Shown: positions 39,846 to 51,241 of the stretch, piece by piece
Position numbering within the stretch: position 1 is the first letter of the stretch
How the letters are laid out: every line of letters starts with the position of its first letter
Assembly: GCF_963675165.1 (NCBI RefSeq)
Contig: NC_087381.1
Coordinates: forward strand, 3,472,001-3,536,000
Direction of reading: 5' to 3'
DNA length: 64,000 nucleotides
From: Halichondria panicea
Taxonomy: Eukaryota; Porifera; Demospongiae; Suberitida; Halichondriidae
The notes under the pieces: model-generated
Database searches by the model: none
Told to the model about the DNA's origin: nothing
Seen by the model: the letters and a program-made list of their open reading frames with translations, nothing else
Program-made: the position numbers and the translations under genes

Positions 39846-39971
39846 TTATACATTATTTTGTGGTATTTCTTTGTCAACTTTCTGAGACTCCTCCATGACT
39901 TGGTACTGTTCTGAACTAACTGTTCCTGTACCAGACTTGAGCTCCCCAAAGTAGCGAAGATTAAAGTACAC
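39846..39971 (-). CDS. Lipid phosphate phosphatase exon e (C-terminal tail)
   Basis: After acceptor AATGCAG the frame reads VYFNLRYFGELKSG, completing helix 6 and entering a hydrophilic tail that ends with PQNNV and TAA. Phase 0 matches exon d across a 2.6-kb intron. Families usually have such a tail after helix 6. The assignment rests on phase and composition, not on a strong motif. Confidence 0.6.
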   Translation of the reverse strand: MYFNLRYFGELKSGTGTVSSEQYQVMEESQKVDKEIPQNNV

Positions 39972-42900
39972 CTGCATTGAGGGTAACAGGCTAAAAATGA
40001 CTCTATGGCATAATTATACTGTAATTTAATCGAGGGTGTTTGTTTCTTATTGAGTTTCTGGGACGGAGTTTACGGTAGACTGGCTTTTGGTCACGACATA
40101 ATTAGCCGCTAAACACCTGGCGTTTAATCGATACAGGCGCCACTTAATGATATCCAGCAGAAAGTATGGCACAGTGAAAATGTAAACTATATGATGTACA
40201 TGTAGACATACATGTAGCTGCTTGTAATAGTATAAAAATCCCACAAGCACTAGAATATGCTTCGTGGCATGTTAGGAGCTTATAATAAGGTTACGATAAA
40301 CCGCTTACTCATTAAGCATGAGCAACCAATGAGCTGAAACACATACTTTAGTCAAATGATGGCTCGAATAGACACTTATAGCTTAGGTATAACAGTCTGT
40401 ATAGCTTCACCATTGGCACACGAAGATATATTTTAAAAAAAGAAGGCTACAGAAAGCTCACAGGAGGTTGGCTCTGAACACAATTTCATTTAGAAATCGT
40501 GCTGCCCTCCAGTATAGTAAAAAGCATTATACATAAAGCAAAATATAGAAGTATTTTTGTATTTGACTATCTACTATATATAGTTTGTGCCGTTTCAAGA
40601 CTATACTAATAGTTTGTGCTGTTCCAACGGAAGATCTTCCATTGTTATTCTGCATGTATGACGAGTTATATCTATATAACTTGTCATACATGCAGAATAA
40701 CAACTTATCATATAATTATGTGCTTTTATAGTTGAAGTCAGCACAAAAATCATTATAAGAATATTCATGAGCAAACGGTTTGGCAGATAGAGAAATATAA
40801 GTTTGGTATGATATTGTGCATTTGCTGTCAATACAAGGAGGATCTGCAAAGAGGTTAAAGTTCACAATGTGGCTGCTGCTTCTGGCAGTGTATACAGCTT
40901 TGCAGCTCTTTTATCACTTTGTAGCAAACAAATATAGCTATAGCACTTTAGTGCAAGGCTATTAAATAACTCATAAGTTGAAAAGAAGCTTTTTGTACTT
41001 TTCTACGAAAGATTCTGAAGAGACTGACAGGGTTTCATCTAGTGGGGGGAGGGGCAGGGGTGAACCTTCCCACCCAAAAATGTTGTAGAATAATGACATC
41101 ATCATAATCATTAGTACTACATGTCATCACATAGGTATGATACGTTGATGTAATCAACAAAAGTGAGCGTATCCAAACATTTTGCAACGCGCTTACGCGC
41201 GCCCAAATCTCCCCCCCCCCCATTTTCGTGATTTAAACATCAAAAAAACAGACTCAGCATAATTACAGTGCATCCAGTAGAGAGTAGAATTGTGAGCAGT
41301 TGCACTTAAATGTATCTAAGAAATTATGCTGATGCCATTGTGTAACGTGAATGAATAAGCTACGACATACTAAAAAAATTGTTATTGTGGGAAACCGTTT
41401 AGATGCAAGCGGGGGTGATCGTAAAAAAATGTGTATACCAACAATTATTATCTCCGGAACTAAAGTCTTTCTGGACAGATTTTTCTGATCACAATTTATT
41501 CAGTGTAATTTTTGGACCTTAGCCGTTACATCTTCTTCAAATCTATCCCTAACCGAAACGACACTGCAATTTTGAGCACTGCGGAGGATGTGTAGATATG
41601 TAAGCAACATCGATCCTTTTATAAGATCCAAACTATCTATAGATGTTGTGACAAAGTCCCAAACCTTAGCCGGAAACCATTGGTACATAATTATAATTAT
41701 AGTCTGTCAAGTAATATCAAGGGTGTATAAAAAGAGAGGGGCATGCAACTGACTATCAATCCTATACGTGCGACCAAAAACTAAAGCCACAAACCGGATA
41801 TACTATGTACTGTACACAGAAATCTAGATACTACTGTACTCTCCACCGCCCATTCAGTTTTTGCTCGCAAGCTGCCCTCTTTCTTTTTATATGCCCTGGT
41901 ATATTTTAGTGAAAGGTCTAGGCCAGGATCCGATGGATACCTGATAGTGCTACCTCTTGTTCCTGTGGTGAGGTTACAAGACTGGTTGTCCTAATTAAAG
42001 AGGGAAAACGGTACAGAAAACTAAATCAGAATTTCAACATCTAAAGCAGACTAGCTGATGTGTAAGTTCACATCAGATACGAATAATACTAGTGATGAGC
42101 CTGTAACTCATACTTGTTAGCTGATAGGGAAACTTTTTTAGATGCATAATAAATTATTTATTGGAAACTACATAATTATTGTTCTTTGCTTTGCTGATTG
42201 ATTTGAGAAAAATTATGTGTCCTACAAATTAACTAATGGCCAACCAAAGTGTTGCTTGCTCTGATGCCAAATTTACAAATGGTTATTTGTGCGCTGAACA
42301 GCCTTTACTGTAAGTAAAACTAGCCATACTCATGCAACCCACATATCAAAATCCAAGAGAACGCGGCTAGAAGTCTACAGAGCTGTTAGTTTTCGTTGCA
42401 TTGCAACTGCTGAGCAGTTACAGCTGGAATAGACACAAACACAAACAGTCAGCTTTACGTATTCGTCGTATGGTTACGCCTCGAGGCATAATAATCTTCA
42501 TAGTGGTGATGTAATGGTAGTTGACTCACCACAACGAAGGCAACGGCTCCCCCAATGATCCAGCCACTTAGCACGTCAGTAGGGTGGTGCTTGTTGTCAG
42601 AGATACGAGAGAGCCCAACCAGCAGTGCTAGCATAAACGAGAACAGCATCAACATGAGCTTGAAGGCAGAACGCTGATAAGTCGACCGAACACAGGACAG
42701 GTACAGCTGTACAAGGAGATACAACCCGTCAATATATACAATGTATATAGCTACAAAAAGTCAGATTTGTAAAAGCTCATATAGACTTGCAAGCTAGAGA
42801 AAAGGTATGGGATGGTCAGGTGCTTAAGATAAAGATATAGTGCAGAATGAACAGATGTGTTCAAATATTACAGTATAACAGGAAAGTATAGGTTAAACGT

Positions 42901-44382
42901 AGGTGTATACTGCTTCATTGCCCCAAAAAAGTGCCGAGGTGTAGATGCTTAAAGTGTTACTCCGAACTCACAGCGAGGAAGATGAAGGCATAAGCACTCA
43001 TTGAGGAGTGTCCAGAAGGCCAGGAGACTCTGTGAAATGAGAATGAGAACAAGTCAACAATTGCTAATTACTACATTTTTTGGCCCATTTCATTTTGTAA
43101 CCACAACGGGTAATCATTATGTGATTTAAGCACACCAACCACAAGTTCACTACTGTATAGCGGGTATTTTTGTGGGGTAAAAAATTCGTTATTTTCGTGG
43201 GCAAGCTGACCTCCACGAAATGTTAACGTAGGCGTGGCTTACTGGAACGTATGAATGCAGTGCGGGCAATGAAATTTTTACTTACAAAAATCACCGTTTT
43301 CGAGTTAAACAAATTGTTTACCCCACGAAAATTACCTGCTATACGATAATCGTTACACGCACTTTCAAATCTATTCTATGCACCTTGACGCAGCAACAGT
43401 GGAGTTGTCTCCACGACAGACATAGTCCTGCACATAGCGCGGGTTTCCGTATGGATCTGTACAGTTGAACAGGGAGAAGTCGGGGTCACACACGTCCATG
43501 AAGTTGGGCCTCAGTCTACCAACCACTATCTTGCTAGCATCGGTGATGATCAACGTAATGAGATAGCCTGTGAAACATAAGTTGTTGTCTTGGGATGTGC
43601 ACATAAGTATTAAACTAAACCACACACGTAATAACATTTGCAAAAAGTGAAAGTTGCTGGAGTAAACACCAAAATACATACATGGAAAAAATGAGCATAT
43701 AGGAGAACTGCATGTCAATCGGTCACAACGTTATTCAAATTCATGCACGTGCATTTCATAAATGTCTACACATGCCTATTAACAATGCAAAATGGTATTC
43801 ATAAAATGCAGTAAGCACTGGCTGCATAGAATTATGACAATGCTGGTGTCTGGGCCAATCCTAGCAACTTTTAATTGCAACTATTACCACCTAAAAGTCC
43901 GCTAACAGTAATCAGAGTGAAAGACAACAACAGTTGAATGTCGAGCACTGAAATGGATATATGTACTGCGAGGAAAACGTAATACATGATTACAACGTGT
44001 AAATAACTACTACCGAGTACTTGCTACTAATAGCATGTGAGACGGATGGGGGAAGAGAGTATCAGGGCGTGGTTTCAATTTGTTTCAGATCCAACACTAA
44101 AGGTGTATATACGTAGGGGTACTTACTCTAAATTGTTACGCTTCCCTTTGTGTTTGACTACAAGCTTTAATTAATCGACAGGTACTGACAATAATAAAAT
44201 CACCAGCTAGTAGTTTGTGTTTAGTTTGACCTACCGACAAGGTACCATCGGAACTCGTAGCAAATCCTGACGATCCAGTACGGAATGAGGCAGGACTGGG
44301 ACTCTGCCCCACATGGATGAAACTTTTTTCCTGGTTTGGACTTATGTGAGACAAAACGCTCCCATAGATTACCTCCAATTAA
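39846..44382 (-). CDS. Gene model: lipid phosphate phosphatase (PAP2 family), N-terminal exons not found
   Basis: Five minus-strand exons join in frame to 230 codons plus stop. They cover all three signatures of integral-membrane lipid phosphate phosphatases (PLPP/LPP, EC 3.1.3.4), which dephosphorylate phosphatidate, lysophosphatidate, sphingosine-1-phosphate and similar lipids. Signature C1 is KIVVGRLRP, C2 is PSGHS and C3 is SRISDNKHHPTDVL. The key residues are all kept (Arg-Pro of C1, His of C2, and the His and Asp of C3), so this is likely a true enzyme rather than the inactive PLPPR branch. Typical family members have six membrane helices and about 280-310 residues, so roughly 60-80 residues with helices 1-2 are missing upstream. 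The gene converges on the CCP receptor gene. Confidence 0.8.
39972..42529. other. Long intron of the lipid phosphatase gene
   Basis: Contains a short perfect hairpin at 40,644-40,701, a C homopolymer at 41,210-41,221, and otherwise AT-rich sequence without recognised genes. Confidence 0.5.
40644..40701. other. 58-bp near-perfect hairpin
   Basis: GTTATTCTGCATGTATGAC pairs with GTCATACATGCAGAATAAC around a short AT-rich loop. It could be a pre-miRNA-like hairpin or a tiny MITE remnant. The sequence cannot tell which. Confidence 0.6.
42530..42706 (-). CDS. Lipid phosphate phosphatase exon d (C3 motif)
   Basis: The exon starts LYLSCVRS and carries helix 5, then GLSRISDNKHHPTDVL with the C3 nucleophile histidine, then IIGGAVAFVV. 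I end it at a consensus GTGAGT donor. Reading through instead adds VSQLPLHHHYED and 12 more residues before a stop at 42,455, a possible intron-retention form. Confidence 0.8.
42972..43029 (-). CDS. Lipid phosphate phosphatase exon c (C2 motif)
   Basis: A 58-bp exon reading VSWPSGHSSMSAYAFIFLA, with the C2 catalytic histidine. Acceptor TTTCACAG, donor GTGAGT. Phase fits both neighbours. Confidence 0.85.
43151..43348. mobile_element. MITE, family 4-like, in lipid phosphatase intron
   Basis: Ends TACTGTATAGCGGG and CTGCTATACGATA, with TTCGTGGGCAAG and CCCACGAAAATTACC inside. Diverged from the other copies. Confidence 0.6.
43384..43567 (-). CDS. Lipid phosphate phosphatase exon b (C1 motif)
   Basis: It reads GYLITLIITDASK and then VVGRLRPNFMDVCDPD, the C1 catalytic region with the conserved DVCDPD. 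A luminal loop follows with DYVCRGDNST, including an N-glycosylation sequon. It ends in phase 2 at AAG|GTGCAT. Confidence 0.85.
44235..44382 (-). CDS. Lipid phosphate phosphatase exon a (first recognised)
   Basis: The exon encodes LIGGNLWERF and later PYWIVRICYEFRWYLV, the stretch leading into membrane helix 3. It is phase 0 at the start, after acceptor CCTTGCAG, and ends one base into a codon at donor GTAGGT. Confidence 0.65.
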
Positions 44383-45154
44383 CTGCAAGGAATGGTTAGT
44401 CTCATTAACTAATATAAAATCGAAAGTTGTATTCCTAACATATTTGCCACCAAAAAACAACAAAATGCAGTATTTCTCAGAACTTACTATTAGCCCAGAC
44501 TTCCGTTGAAGCTCAAAAGATGAGCAATATACTCAGGTACATACACAACAAATTTCAGATCTTAACTCAAACAAATAAGCTACTTCTATTCCTAACATAT
44601 TTTCGGAAGTACACATTTTCAGACAGCCATTTTATACTGATGATGTCATGTGATGTAACAGGTGGTGGTCCAATGGAAGCGCCAATAGTCTACGTACCTG
44701 CACTCAAATAGATCATATCACTTTTATTTCAGAAGATATGCCACAAAATGTAAAAAATGTGTACCAAAAAAAAAAATCTACTCTCTTTGGTTGTTGCATG
44801 CACTGTAGAACGTATATTACTTGAAACTTTTGACATCGATCGTTTTTAACAACAATCATGGTCAATCATTACCCACTCTTTTAGTTTTACATGCAGCAAA
44901 ATAGTTATTGCATCAGGCTATTAGTAGCTTTATGTTATGTACGTATAGCTTTGGCATCTCCACCAAGGCATCAGCACCTGTGGTGCTTTCATTGTGCCCA
45001 GTGCCCAGTTTGCCTTCCCCGCAACTGCTGAAGAATTCGAGGGGTGTGTTGTGGTTAAATTTAACTTCCATTCCTGACATCGAGTAAACAAAGCCAATCC
45101 CTTTTTTTTTCAGATCCCTATCTGGCTACGCATGTGCAAGCAGCCGATTATTAT
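44383..45154. other. Region upstream of lipid phosphatase exon a
   Basis: Expected to hold the N-terminal phosphatase exons, but none is clear. A 44-bp candidate (44,488-44,531, minus) has a GTAAGT donor and correct phase but no family motif. Confidence 0.35.
44841..44992 (+). mobile_element. Family 2 element fragment (3' part)
   Basis: ATCGATCGTTTTTAACAACA and GGCATCTCCACCAAGGCATC match the last 150 bp of the 7,607 copy, ending in GTGGTGCTTTCATT. Confidence 0.65.
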
Positions 45155-45202
45155 ACCAGGCCCACTCTTCGATGAAGTGCGGCCTGCATGGGATCGAGGC
45201 TA
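45155..45202. mobile_element. Family 1 terminus (solo)
   Basis: ACCAGGCCCACTCTTCG and TGGGATCGAGGCTA match family 1 right ends. No left partner was identified. Confidence 0.5.
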
Positions 45203-45234
45203 GCACATACACTACAAATCAGCCTGCCTGGAAT

Positions 45235-45757
45235 GCAATCATAGATTGAAGAGAGAGGGATAGGAAACGGAGTGGTGCACGTGATGATTTTACATTGAAT
45301 CTGCAGTGGAGCCTCGAAAATTATCCGCGCTACGCCCTATGAACGAGGCTATTAAGCACACTTTTGCCGGGTAACTCCCAAAGCTGTGTTTCCTCGAGAC
45401 ATAATCTCTTTCAGCAACTTAAAACACGCCTAGTCCATGAGCCACGTGTAGTACTTGCTAATGACTGACCACACCCAGTAAAAAGAGACTTTCCAATAAA
45501 GTTATATGTTCCCAAGGCTGTTTTAGAGCTATTGGAACATGTAACGTGTAAGCGTGCTGGTTATGACTACTACAATAGGTATAGACCTTGAAATATAAGT
45601 GAGTTGCACGGACTAAGCACAGTTACTTGTAGTTTATTATGCACTGAGTGTAGAAATAGATATTGTTGTGATGGCCTCGATTAAACCGCACCGTAGCGCG
45701 GATGTTACTCGAGATACAAACCGTTTCCTATCCCTCTAACTCTTCAATCTATGATGC
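45235..45757. mobile_element. Inverted-repeat element, about 520 bp
   Basis: Arms GCAATCATAGATTGAAGAG at the left and CTCTTCAATCTATGATGC with CCGTTTCCTATCC at the right are complementary over about 36 bp. It lies directly left of the RecQ-carrying element. Confidence 0.65.
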
Positions 45758-45768
45758 AATAGACCTAC

Positions 45769-46561
45769 TAGCCTCGACCCCCGGCCGATCCGTCTCCAAT
45801 TGAACGCTAGGTCGCCTACTAGGCCTGGTATTGATTGTATTTGGGCGTGATCTAGGCGTGGTTTTTTAATACATTGACTCGTGGTACAACAAAAAATAAA
45901 TCCTCCAACAGTGGTCTTCAACAACAGCCTCTGGGGCAGTATACAGCAGGAAATACTTCCCAGAAGACACTTCTTTGGCAGTGGCAACCAAATCTTTGTC
46001 GATTCCTTTATTGCTACTGAGGATGGCAGCAGAAACACCTCTATTGTTTAGACTCCTGACCTGGTCAATCATGAGTCTCATGATGAGAGATACAAGGGGA
46101 GAGACAATTAACAAGAACAACACTTTTGTCAGCAGGAGGAGCCTTGGTCCTACCTAGCTTGTAGTCCATTAAAAAGGGTAGCAACTGATATAGCAGAGAG
46201 ACTTGCCATACCCCGTTGGGAACCAGATAAACACGTCCCTTCCCTCAAACAGGAGCTTGAGAGCCTGGGCCTGTTCTGCCATGAGAGTGAGGCCATCTTG
46301 CTTCAAACAAGACAACGAGTTGCATGCCATAGCTAGCTAGCTATAAATTGAGAACATGACACGGAGCTAAATTACTGTAACTTTTACCGGAGTAAAATGC
46401 CTCTATGTACACCTTTAGTATTACAGAAAAAAAGCAGGAAACAAAATGTAAAGAATCACTGCTTTTGTTTCCGGTTCCTGCCACGCCCAGATACAATCAA
46501 TACCAGGCCATATTTTTCAACTTCGTTCTATTAAAAAAAAATCGGCCTGGGACCGAGGCTA
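45769..46561. mobile_element. Family 1 (MULE-like) element carrying a RecQ fragment
   Basis: Ends TAGCCTCGACCCCCGGCCGA and TCGGCCTGGGACCGAGGCTA, with inner arms GGCCTGGTATTGATTGTAT and its complement. The interior is filled largely by the minus-strand RecQ-like pseudogene. The left flank TAGACCTAC has no match at this right end, but it does occur after the copies of the same right end at 48,368 and 49,213. Confidence 0.75.
45890..46297 (-). pseudogene. RecQ-like DNA helicase fragment, frameshifted
   Basis: The reverse strand reads LTLMAEQAQALKLLFEGRDV, then the Walker A region FPTGYGKSLCYQLLPFL. After one frameshift near 46,108 it reads IVSPLVSLI, MIDQVRSLNNRGVSAAIL and YFLLYTAPEAV, in the order found in RecQ ATPase domains (motifs 0, I, Ia). 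The DEAD/DEAH box and everything downstream is missing. A small in-frame insertion (MRL) also breaks motif Ia. It lies wholly inside an inverted-repeat element, which suggests capture by a transposon. It is not a functional helicase. Confidence 0.75.
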
Positions 46562-47522
46562 TAGCCCTTTCCTTGCCATTCGTGAAATCTGGAACAGGAG
46601 CGTCTTTAGGTCGATCAATTAGTGTGGATCCGGCCTCACCACGCCTCCATGTCATTCTATTAGTCTAGATCCGGCTAGCAATTCTAGCTGGGACTCCCAG
46701 TTCTAGCTCCTTTTGTTTAGCGTGTCAGAGACTGGGAGAAGATGATTGGCACTCCCTGGCTCCTTTGGATGTACAGCTGTCCAGATCCCTAGAACATACC
46801 CTCCATTCTGACGAGTTATCAGTGCATAGGGTGCTTACTAGATTCTTGCCAGCCAGTACAGTTCAAGCTACACACAGCACCGCTCAACTATTCTCTACCC
46901 CATTATCTAGCTAAATCTGGTCCAACTAGACAGCAGACACAGCTAGTTAATTCAGTAAAGCCAGGGGTAGCCCTACTTCTACGGTTGTTCAGTACCCACG
47001 GTAACAATTCCTCTGGGCTGGGCTAACTAATTGAGCCACGCCTCACAATTCTCAAGGCTAGGTACATGTCTCTGTCTAGCTGCTTCTTCAGCTTCTTGCT
47101 CAGTTTTGTGGCTTAGAGAAAGGCCAGCTACTCAGGGGGAAGAGTCCAGATGAAAGTCTGGCAGCCAGGTGACGTCCAAACGGTCAGTTATTCTTTCCAC
47201 CAACTTTTTAATCTAGTCTAGTCCTGCTTGCACTGCTACTACTGCTACTGCTACTCTTCCTACTACTACTGCTGCTACTCTTCCTAGCTAGTCAAAGGTT
47301 TCTTTTTTTTTTTTTTTTTTTTTTTTATAACTACATATGCACAAAGAGACATCAAAGCTTACATCAAAGGACACAGATTTTTAGCCTACTTGACTGATAA
47401 GGCCGTTACCTAGACTACAGTTTGTTTGTCAGGGAGGAGCTCACATACAACTTCATCTAATTCATCATAACGATTCCTTACCCATTGTTGTAATTTCTAC
47501 AACAGATTGCCAAGGAAAGAGA
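46562..47522. other. Intergenic spacer before the tandem array
   Basis: Contains a short CTG/CTA triplet-rich tract around 47,225-47,290 and a T homopolymer. No gene is recognised. Confidence 0.5.
47303..47326. repeat. Poly-T tract
   Basis: A run of about 24 T. It could be the tail of a minus-strand retroposed sequence, but no element body was identified. Confidence 0.7.
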
Positions 47523-49937
47523 TAGACCTACATGCTTCTATCCTCTGGCTGAAGATCAATTCATCACTATCAGGCCATCAGGTATATATAGACTTCGATC
47601 TGTTTCCATTATGCTTCTCTTCTATGTGGTTCATGCAGTGTCAACAATAATTGCGTAAATAATACTTTTTGAGCAAAAGCAAAACATGACGAGAGGCATT
47701 AGCACCGCGCAGCTTGCAGCACTCGTTTGTAATGTGCTCTGTACAATGTACTATAATAGTATCAATATCAATCACATGAATAATGTTAGCAGGATTGTCT
47801 CACACGAGATCAAATTTCACGATATCAACTCATTGTGAATTCGTTGAATTTTATAGTAAATTCTTAGGTATTGTTCCCACAACCAATGAAAAAGGTAGTA
47901 GCCTATAAAACGGACCAAATGAGTTATTGGGTAAGATAAGATGGTGGGGCATAAGTCCCAAAGTAGATTTCTTTCTCAAAATCTACTGCATTTACACACA
48001 GTGCAAGTGCATATAATCCCAGTGCATTATGCCATAATTATAATGCAGTGCAATATATGGTTGCTGTGGTAGTTGCAACATGCCATATACAGAGCACTGA
48101 ATTGCTTTGATCTGCCCAATCACCGGGCAACAAGTAATTTAATCGACCTGGAATCGAGGCTAAGATCCTGTATACGTGCAGATGAGTGGGATGTGTTAAG
48201 TGTTCACTTAGTATCTAAGCAACAGCTAATTCATACAATGCATATCTCATGTCATGTTTTGCTTTTGCTCAAAAAGTATTATTTACGCAATTATTGTTGA
48301 CACTGCATGAACCACATATTTTTCAACTTCGTTCTATTAAAAAAAAATCGGCCTGGGACCGAGGCTATAGACCTACATGCTTCTATCCTCTGGCTGAAGA
48401 TCAATTCATCACTATCAGGCCATCAGGTATATATAGACTTCGATCTGTTTCCATTATGCTTCTCTTCTATGTGGTTCATGCAGTGTCAACAATAATTGCG
48501 TAAATAATACTTTTTGAGCAAAAGCAAAACATGACGAGAGGCATTAGCACCGCGCAGCTTGCAGCACTCGTTTGTAATGTGCTCTGTACAATGTACTATA
48601 ATAGTATCAATATCAATCACATGAATAATGTTAGCAGGATTGTCTCACACGAGATCAAATTTCACGATATCAACTCATTGTGAATTCGTTGAATTTTATA
48701 GTAAATTCTTAGGTATTGTTCCCACAACCAATGAAAAAGGTAGTAGCCTATAAAACGGACCAAATGAGTTATTGGGTAAGATAAGATGGTGGGGCATAAG
48801 TCCCAAAGTAGATTTCTTTCTCAAAATCTACTGCATTTACACACAGTGCAAGTGCATATAATCCCAGTGCATTATGCCATAATTATAATGCAGTGCAATA
48901 TATGGTTGCTGTGGTAGTTGCAACATGCCATATACAGAGCACTGAATTGCTTTGATCTGCCCAATCACCGGGCAACAAGTAATTTAATCGACCTGGAATC
49001 GAGGCTAAGATCCTGTATACGTGCAGATGAGTGGGATGTGTTAAGTGTTCACTTAGTATCTAAGCAACAGCTAATTCATACAATGCATATCTCATGTCAT
49101 GTTTTGCTTTTGCTCAAAAAGTATTATTTACGCAATTATTGTTGACACTGCATGAACCACATATTTTTCAACTTCGTTCTATTAAAAAAAAATCGGCCTG
49201 GGACCGAGGCTATAGACCTACATGCTTCTATCCTCTGGCTGAAGATCAATTCATCACTATCAGGCCATCAGGTATATATAGACTTCGATCTGTTTCCATT
49301 ATGCTTCTCTTCTATGTGGTTCATGCAGTGTCAACAATAATTGCGTAAATAATACTTTTTGAGCAAAAGCAAAACATGACGAGAGGCATTAGCACCGCGC
49401 AGCTTGCAGCACTCGTTTGTAATGTGCTCTGTACAATGTACTATAATAGTATCAATATCAATCACATGAATAATGTTAGCAGGATTGTCTCACACGAGAT
49501 CAAATTTCACGATATCAACTCATTGTGAATTCGTTGAATTTTATAGTAAATTCTTAGGTATTGTTCCCACAACCAATGAAAAAGGTAGCAGCCTATAAAA
49601 CGGACCAAATGAGTTATTGGGTAAGATAAGATGGTGGGGCATAAGTCCCAAAGTAGATTTCTTTCTCAAAATCTACTGCATTTACACACAGTGCAAGTGC
49701 ATATAATCCCAGTGCATTATGCCATAATTATAATGCAGTGCAATATATGGTTGCTGTGGTAGTTGCAACATGCCATATACAGAGCACTGAATTGCTTTGA
49801 TCTGCCCAATCACCGGGCAACAAGTAATTTAATCGACCTGGAATCGAGGCTAAGATCCTGTATACGTGCAGATGAGTGGGATGTGTTAAGTGTTCACTTA
49901 GTATCTAAGCAACAGCTAATTCATACAATGCATATCT
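47523..49937. repeat. Tandem array of an 845-bp unit (about 2.9 copies)
   Basis: Units start at TAGACCTACATGCTTC (47,523, 48,368 and 49,213) and are almost identical; the third stops at 49,937. Each unit contains arms of about 70 bp in inverted orientation (47,622-47,697 against 48,243-48,318), an internal family 1 end (48,141-48,162) and a terminal family 1 end (48,315-48,367) identical to the right end of the RecQ-carrying element. Small open frames recur per unit but resemble nothing and are probably not genes. Confidence 0.9.
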
Positions 49938-51186
49938 TCAATTGTCCATGGGATTTAGAACATTCCTTGTTCTGTGCGTGCGCATCTTAAGAAATCAACA
50001 TTGGCTGCAATAAGAGGTGTCCTGCTATAGTACAGGTTCAAACATATACATGCATGCATGGTGGGGCCTATTAGTAAATGCAGCCAGCCAGATGTGGTTT
50101 GATCCGTTGCATGGATGCATGTATATATAATAACAAACACCTACAAATTATATAGCAAGCCATAATTATTATCAACCTGAATGCAATAGCGCTGTGCATG
50201 TTTGTATACCATGCATGCATAGATTGCCTCAACACAACAAGCTAGTATATAGATCTATAAATTAGGCAGATATTGATGTTGAAGCTTTAATGTCAAATTA
50301 ATAAAACTGAGCAAAAGCTAACTTAAGAAGTCTCCAGCTGTATAATTATATACTATTCAACGGTTATAATTTGCAATTTGAAGCCTATTATAAAGTATAA
50401 CTATATGTGGTTTGGTATAGTTACCTTAATAATTATGTAGTTGTATATATTTTAAACTTGTTTTGTACTCACGTGAGCAGTCTTTGCCTCGTGATTTGTG
50501 AATGCCTGCTTTAGTCCCTTGACTATTAAAGTGCGTTGAGCAGTGCATGCATAAGCACACATACATATATAGCACGATTTTTAAAGCTATATACACGACA
50601 TTTTAGTGTGCTCAGCACAATTCTTTTTTTTTTTTACAGTTTATATAATGTTATTATGTCTAGTGCCATGCAGTGCATGCAATTACACTTGTGCAAGAAT
50701 TTTTAATTAGTATAGTGATACAAGTTTCCAGAGACACCTGCATGCATGCATGCATGGCTATAGCTTGATTAGGCCACTCCAAATGAGACTGTAGTTTCCC
50801 GTCCAACTCACGCTTCCTGCTTTTGTTCCCTTATTATGGCCATTATTTCAATGAAATATTGAAATTACTTTTTTTTGTGTTCTTTGTTGCCTCTAAGCAC
50901 ATGGTTGGCTGAATTTTTGTGGCTGATGACTAATTTTTATATTCATAGTAATGAATAACATTTGGAGTGGCCTTACAAAGAATGTGGTACCCTCATATTG
51001 ATTCCTTGCTATAATTCTAAACTGTGAGATTTCAGAAGCATGCAGGAAGCTAAGGAGTGGATTCAACCTACAGCAATAAAAGGAGAGTGCAAGCTCATTT
51101 TTTTTATGAAACTTGAAATTGAATCCGCAATATTATAGTAATGTGCAGCTTCATAAAGTGATAACTCTAGCGACTAAATCAACACA
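49938..51186. other. Intergenic region upstream of the Ig-CCP gene
   Basis: Very AT-rich with several TGCATGCA runs. It probably includes the promoter and 5' UTR of the Ig-CCP gene, but no TATA box or initiator can be picked with confidence. Confidence 0.4.
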
Positions 51187-51241
51187 ATGCTCCAAACCCT
51201 TGCAGTTCTTCTTTTGTTTGTGGCATCAAGCAGTATTGCAG
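51187..51241 (+). CDS. Signal-peptide exon of the Ig-CCP gene
   Basis: ATG is followed by LQTLAVLLLFVASSSIA, a classic signal peptide with a hydrophobic core and small residues at the cleavage site. The exon ends in phase 1, matching the first Ig exon. The donor (G|GTTTTT) is weak, which lowers confidence in the exact end. Confidence 0.65.

Noticed and set aside
41035-41223. G-rich/C-rich minus-strand open frame near 41,040
   Set aside because: Low complexity with a C homopolymer; no protein features.
42455-42529. Coding extension VSQLPLHHHYED of the phosphatase C3 exon as the normal C-terminus
   Set aside because: A consensus GTGAGT donor interrupts it within membrane helix 6, and the distal exon at 39,846-39,971 continues the helix in phase. 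Kept only as a possible retention form.
44488-44531. Minus-strand 44-bp candidate exon (YCSSFELQRKSGLI) upstream of the phosphatase
   Set aside because: Donor and phase fit, but there is no family motif or membrane helix, and such short matches are expected by chance.
47523-49937. Direct repeats considered as a CRISPR-like array
   Set aside because: The unit is 845 bp with no short repeat-spacer pattern, and the DNA is eukaryotic.
48073-49990. 75- and 84-codon open frames repeated in each 845-bp unit as a small gene family
   Set aside because: They recur only because the DNA repeats. They overlap transposon ends and inverted repeats and have no protein-like features.
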